Virus record (IMG/VR): IMGVR_UViG_3300025168_010387 | Span: 1-24,131 of that record | Source of the DNA: a virus | Length of the DNA: 24,131 bases | Direction: 5' to 3' (one strand) | In this document: one piece after another, positions 22,301-24,131 of the stretch | Position numbering within the stretch: position 1 is the stretch's first letter | Layout of the letters: the number at the start of each line of letters is the position of its first letter | Made by a program: the position numbers and the translations under genes | Notes under the pieces: model-generated | Database searches by the model: none | Seen by the model: only the letters and a program-made list of their open reading frames with translations | Told to the model about the DNA's origin: nothing

Positions 22301-24131
22301 AGTGAGGCAACATTTAGTGGTGCTTTATTAGTGGGAAGTGGTGAGTTTATATCATGGGGGACTGCTGGTCAAACATCTATTGAAGGAAGTACAGTAAGTA
22401 ATAAGTTAGACTTCAGAATTAGTGGTACATCAAAAATGTTGCTTAATTCTACTGGCTTAGGTATTGGAACTTCTTCTGTTGATAGACCTTTAACTATAAA
22501 CTCAGATGCTTCTGGTCATGCTATTAGAATATTAGAAAATGATGCAGCAAATGAAAGTTGGGATATTGGAGTTGATGTTGATGGTGACCTTAATTTTCTT
22601 AATAGTGCTTCAGCCGTTCCCACAGTATCATTTCAAGATAATGGCTCTGCATTATTTACTGGTTTAGTTTCTGGAATTACTCCAACAGCAGATGGAAATT
22701 TTGCTACAAAAGGATATGTAGATACTCAGATAATTGCAAACGATAGTTTAGAGGAAGTAACAAGTGTAGGAAATAGCACATCATACGGAATAGAATTTAC
22801 AAGTACAAATTTTAGTATAGGTCAAGCAAAAATAGGATTATATTCTAATAATTATGTTTATTTAAGAGGTGGAGCTAATGGTCTGGTAATAGCTAGTGGA
22901 GATGGTGTTGTCCGTCATTTATTATCAACTAACGCTCATATTTTTGAAATAAGTGGTGAAAAAATGAGGTTAGATTCTAGTGGTCGTTTGGGAGTTGGTA
23001 GTTCAAGTCCGCAAGAATTATTAGATGTTAATACTAACGGAACTGGATTAAATGTTGAAAATACTGCTGCAATATTTGGTAACGATGTAGGAACTACTCA
23101 AAGTAGAGATACTTGGATAAAAATGAGAGCTTCTGGAGCTACTACTGATAGGTCTTGGGCTTTTGGAAGTAATCAAAGTGGAGATTTTAGATTTAATTAT
23201 TTAGGTGATAGAACAATAGCTCCAACATCTGGCTCTTCTTTTTTAATTATTAAAAATACTGGAAGTCTACTTTTGGGAACTACGACTGATGGCGGAATAC
23301 TTGAAGTAGATGGAACATATGGTGATTTAAAGATTGGTGATCCTAGTATTGGAACACGAATAAGTTATTACGATACTACAAGAATATTAATGAACTCTGC
23401 GGACATTATATTTTACACTAATAGTTTAACACAAAGAATGACTATTAAAGCTGATGGTAACGTAGGAATTGGCACTTCTTATCCAGTATCTAAATTAAAT
23501 ATTGTTGGCTCTGACAATACTTCTTCTAAAATAACAATAACAAATACAGCAACAAGTCCAGATAACACTTGGTCAATTCATTCAAATTACAATTCACAAG
23601 AATTAATTTTTACTGGAGATAGTACGCAAGTTTTAAGTCTTAATGATAACGGAACTGCAACATTTAGTGGAACTATTTCTTCTGTGGGAGCATCTATTTT
23701 TACTTTAAATGATGGTGTTTTTGTAAAAGCAGTTAACGGAACAAATAATGTAGCTTCAACTAATGTTTGGGGTTATGGTTTATATGAAGGTAGTGCTAAA
23801 TTAGGAGAAATTAGTTTAGTTAGAGATGGTAGTAATAGTCAAATGTATATTGGAACTTCTGCTGTTAATCAAATATTAACAATTGGAAGTGGTAATAAAG
23901 CTACTGCAATGACAATTAACGCTAACCAAAATATTTTAATTGGAACAACAACTGATGATGGCTCAAGTAAACTTCAAGTAGATGGTATTGTAAAAGTAAT
24001 TCACACAGATAATTCTTACGCAAAATATAGAGGACAAGGTGTTTATTTTAATAGAGCTACTTCTTATTTAGCTCCAGAAGTTGATAATTATGGAACGCTA
24101 AATGTAGGATATGATGGTGGAAGATGGGGTA
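16340..24131 (+). CDS. Giant tail-tip/tail-fibre protein, 3' end outside the window
   Basis: An open frame of at least 2,597 codons without a stop, starting at the ATG 3 bp after the tape measure stop and running off the right edge. Residues 1 to about 760 lack repeats and contain aromatic, strand-rich sequence, in the position where distal-tail and baseplate-hub proteins lie. A glycine run (STGGGGGVGV, coded near 18627-18655) then leads to the fibre part. The fibre is low-complexity and rich in Ser, Thr, Gly and Asn. It has four K(G/S/N)YVD-Q modules each followed by DTLxxVxxxGN, and about ten LGIGT(T/S)SPxxKLxV units, like large Bacteroidetes phage and adhesin proteins that often end in an S74-type self-cleaving chaperone. 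That end is not visible here. No separate distal-tail gene is seen in the window. Confidence 0.8.
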   Translation, partial: MAAIRYKCEYKSLNGWEYKLEIWDKNWTGSVSDFNISEGGAKINYNSDGDKKFTEIMTSTMEFVFAVEDASQNSFITYLRSTTIEEKDIYCILYKKVTGSSYGIMWSGIMLLDLGNKEDLYYPYDVSFKCIDGIALLKDIDFVPTPSANPYSYNDTYLEPDNTYNSNKYVPFIHWLQTILAKVDFAGTTQGLTDWKISSSVNWYNLIHAGYGASYQNEDPLRITRCNGEQFYSEIEADESENTQDVRYDAMNCYDALEAICKAWGMRCMWYQNTVYFIQLGNYDSAETGTTADPVNMRTKLYNSDGTFNVNQDNVGNANIARYDQTIENTTNPGEGIQKLATTTWGDYPVIKRVEADFSSISNVSYFNAFPLIFGATASPHTWVSNGNVEGTSSIIGTFTDAANLDGYFVDINLQFINTHVSVVEQELLWTIRAKPSSQSSFEAATSNLALVAVFEYNTTTSAWEVYWEPYKILANQNPLQLQFSTSTTGSLGGAVMNLCRKIIATPPGGGVINIINGTKLGQQANGILPTHANMTGDWDFEFFTLAGKSNAGDNYGHGTWRYVPASGGRKAPWSNINTLGIDVMYNNTSNILYGNSFSPILGGFIGSVGTNTNFSTSTSNSFIYKIKDLLWGDTETKGVPGSLQCYNGTNWSYTDFTGKWGIGVTSGSDSFTELLCRQTLSTQISPSEKGNYTLVTGKTNKDISGSVLYPKQVNPLGRVKDTLNNNYYVFLTGTIQTGIDETSGLFFEWTYSLASGTATSTSTGGGGGVGVKSGRINYKQNKDTTSELFARTLQPIGIIGGTGYKAGTSYTTLTLASALVIDLKEGNKLEIAENGLTQLVELSADYTAEYPTAISINSVTFDIDISPGAELQINQNNLYEQYQRKTEGQVAGFSVNSTGLTKSGISITDWLNSDTMTGAAITNVPTALSVKNYVDGQAGHDETLAQVLVNGNTTSGTDIIVSHNDTLKLGDDGEFQIWHQSGASGNSFIDETNTGDLYIRSNSAIRFSHYANNTASGIFYPSGGVELYYNTAKKFETTSTGISITGGGVFTGQVTILLTPVANTDSASKGYVDTQVATIPKGLSYQGTWNASTNTPTIVSSVGSAGYYWIVSVEGTTTIDGVSDWKVGDWIIFSDSGVYQKIDQSEGDTLQTVTTRGNTTTTGATFGAAVNINGGNSGQLNITSGNVAWDASIDLDTGDTNGQWRIRAEGSDETFQISNIDQGGTSAFSIHPTTKATTFGGDVKVGDAYNTIYKNDGFTFTSNQDYNIKCGSTKILDLHFNEIKLYIGGSEKIRLDSTGLGIGTSSPQNLLHLKSNDPKIYLEDGNAATNEKVYVVYPAGSQYVIQTKTDAYGTGQQAYVIDRTGTTVDGQNWYINSNAVFSLNSSGNATLTGSLTGTTATFSGDILITGNDYYGIKFANASGTIKSLIYQHASYDAIVIKDIVNNTDRFIFKNTGSLLIGTTTEREKLTVQGNIQAHDGGVLAGIGAGKDGFVFHDLYTGSDYWGYQARQGGIGSRLALCTNGAEQLTIDGNGLAIFTGLVSGITPTADANFATKSYVDTQVGSADTLSEVLALGNTSGANGIIFNNNIAEYWKDSAGTNTRMMILNSGNVTYIGPIDTYAGGPILYGVAAGVSSQSWYTGASEKMRLDSTGLGIGTSSPSEKLEVVGKAIIRKSGSATAHGDTDLFVTDATAASSTAAIQILGGNAGFSNLQFSDTNSYSQGAIIYGHTDNYMAFKANASEKMRLTSTGLGIGTTSPTRLLTIENNTSTVTNNSQLRINNLGSGDSYIYLYAGADWALGVDNSDSDKFKICSSNDVSDGTEAITIDRSNNVALTGSLTGTTATFSGTSDGFIFLNSTDNGSNFMALQRSGTRISYIGYGDNSNNLSFANETANGHILFITNSSERARITDGGSFLIGTTVNTGAKLSINQSSATDPVMRLTDAGVADYDFIFPDTNTLKIETNTGSTKTFKLLNAGTGGFNLEASEATFSGALLVGSGEFISWGTAGQTSIEGSTVSNKLDFRISGTSKMLLNSTGLGIGTSSVDRPLTINSDASGHAIRILENDAANESWDIGVDVDGDLNFLNSASAVPTVSFQDNGSALFTGLVSGITPTADGNFATKGYVDTQIIANDSLEEVTSVGNSTSYGIEFTSTNFSIGQAKIGLYSNNYVYLRGGANGLVIASGDGVVRHLLSTNAHIFEISGEKMRLDSSGRLGVGSSSPQELLDVNTNGTGLNVENTAAIFGNDVGTTQSRDTWIKMRASGATTDRSWAFGSNQSGDFRFNYLGDRTIAPTSGSSFLIIKNTGSLLLGTTTDGGILEVDGTYGDLKIGDPSIGTRISYYDTTRILMNSADIIFYTNSLTQRMTIKADGNVGIGTSYPVSKLNIVGSDNTSSKITITNTATSPDNTWSIHSNYNSQELIFTGDSTQVLSLNDNGTATFSGTISSVGASIFTLNDGVFVKAVNGTNNVASTNVWGYGLYEGSAKLGEISLVRDGSNSQMYIGTSAVNQILTIGSGNKATAMTINANQNILIGTTTDDGSSKLQVDGIVKVIHTDNSYAKYRGQGVYFNRATSYLAPEVDNYGTLNVGYDGGRWG
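20513..20554 (+). repeat. 42-bp fibre repeat, copy 1
   Basis: It codes LTGSLTGTTATFSG and differs at a single base from the copy at 21845-21886. Shorter relatives ending in GCAACATTTAGTGG occur near 22308 and 23657. The same strand-turn unit has been reused along the fibre, close enough at DNA level for recombination between copies. Confidence 0.85.
20954..21028 (+). repeat. 75-bp fibre module repeat, copy 1
   Basis: It codes FTGLVSGITPTADANFATKSYVDTQ split across a conserved linker, and differs at 7 of 75 bases from the copy at 22655-22729. Both are followed by a divergent DTLxEV or DSLEEV-x-GN start of the next module, marking domain boundaries in the fibre. Confidence 0.85.
21845..21886 (+). 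repeat. 42-bp fibre repeat, copy 2
   Basis: Identical to 20513-20554 except for one silent C/T change, in the same reading frame. The spacing between the two copies is 1,332 bp, a multiple of three, so deletion or duplication between them would keep the frame open. Confidence 0.85.
22655..22729 (+). repeat. 75-bp fibre module repeat, copy 2
   Basis: Second copy of the linker at 20954-21028, with 68 of 75 bases matching. The distance between copies is 1,701 bp, again a multiple of three, so the intervening block (21029-22654 plus one copy) is a candidate in-frame duplication or exchange unit. Confidence 0.85.

Noticed and set aside
19100-24131. CRISPR-like array or diversity-generating retroelement
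   Set aside because: The repeats are irregularly spaced, in frame and coding. No reverse transcriptase, template/variable repeat pair or cas gene is visible.
1-24131. tRNA genes, integrase or transposase
   Set aside because: I saw no cloverleaf-like sequence in the few short intergenic gaps and no recombinase motifs. Lysogeny cannot be judged from this window.

Overview
The window is part of a tailed-phage genome (or a near-intact prophage) with a long non-contractile, siphovirus-type tail. It is strongly AT-rich. Every supported gene lies on the + strand, and most genes abut or overlap their neighbours. Start codons are preceded by A/T-rich stretches rather than Shine-Dalgarno sequences. 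One intergenic region carries a TAnnTTTG-type -7 box, the promoter signature of Bacteroidetes. Together with the style of the tail proteins, this points to a phage of Flavobacteriia or related Bacteroidetes. Host assignment is inference.

Left part (1-4670): after a hairpin with a nine-G run come two small proteins (a zinc-ribbon protein and a coiled-coil protein). These are followed by a tightly overlapping preQ0 cassette: QueD (6-carboxy-tetrahydropterin synthase), QueE (7-carboxy-7-deazaguanine synthase, radical SAM), a phosphoribosyltransferase-FolE fusion (GTP cyclohydrolase I) and QueC (preQ0 synthase). Next is a DpdA-like, TGT-related transglycosylase, then a ParB-like protein. FolE, QueD, QueE and QueC together make preQ0 from GTP, and a DpdA-type enzyme would exchange it for guanine in DNA. 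The window therefore most likely encodes 7-deazaguanine hypermodification of phage DNA, with 2'-deoxy-preQ0 the simplest predicted product because no later modifying enzyme is present here.

Middle part (4673-13111): a standard HK97-like packaging and head module, namely P27-type small terminase, large terminase, a small unknown protein, portal, prohead protease, major capsid protein, gp6-like connector, head-closure protein, gp10-like protein, tail-completion protein, a small accessory protein and the major tail protein. The chain of ATGA overlaps running from the modification genes through the large terminase suggests the two functions are co-expressed. A likely promoter overlapping a palindrome precedes portal, and a hairpin terminator follows the major capsid gene.

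Right part (13112-24131): a GC-rich structured RNA leader with pseudoknot potential, then a tail assembly chaperone pair joined by an A AAA AAG -1 frameshift site, then the tape measure protein. A giant open frame (at least 2,597 codons) runs off the right edge. Its N-terminal third looks like a tail-tip protein, and the rest is a fibre built from repeated modules, some almost identical at DNA level.
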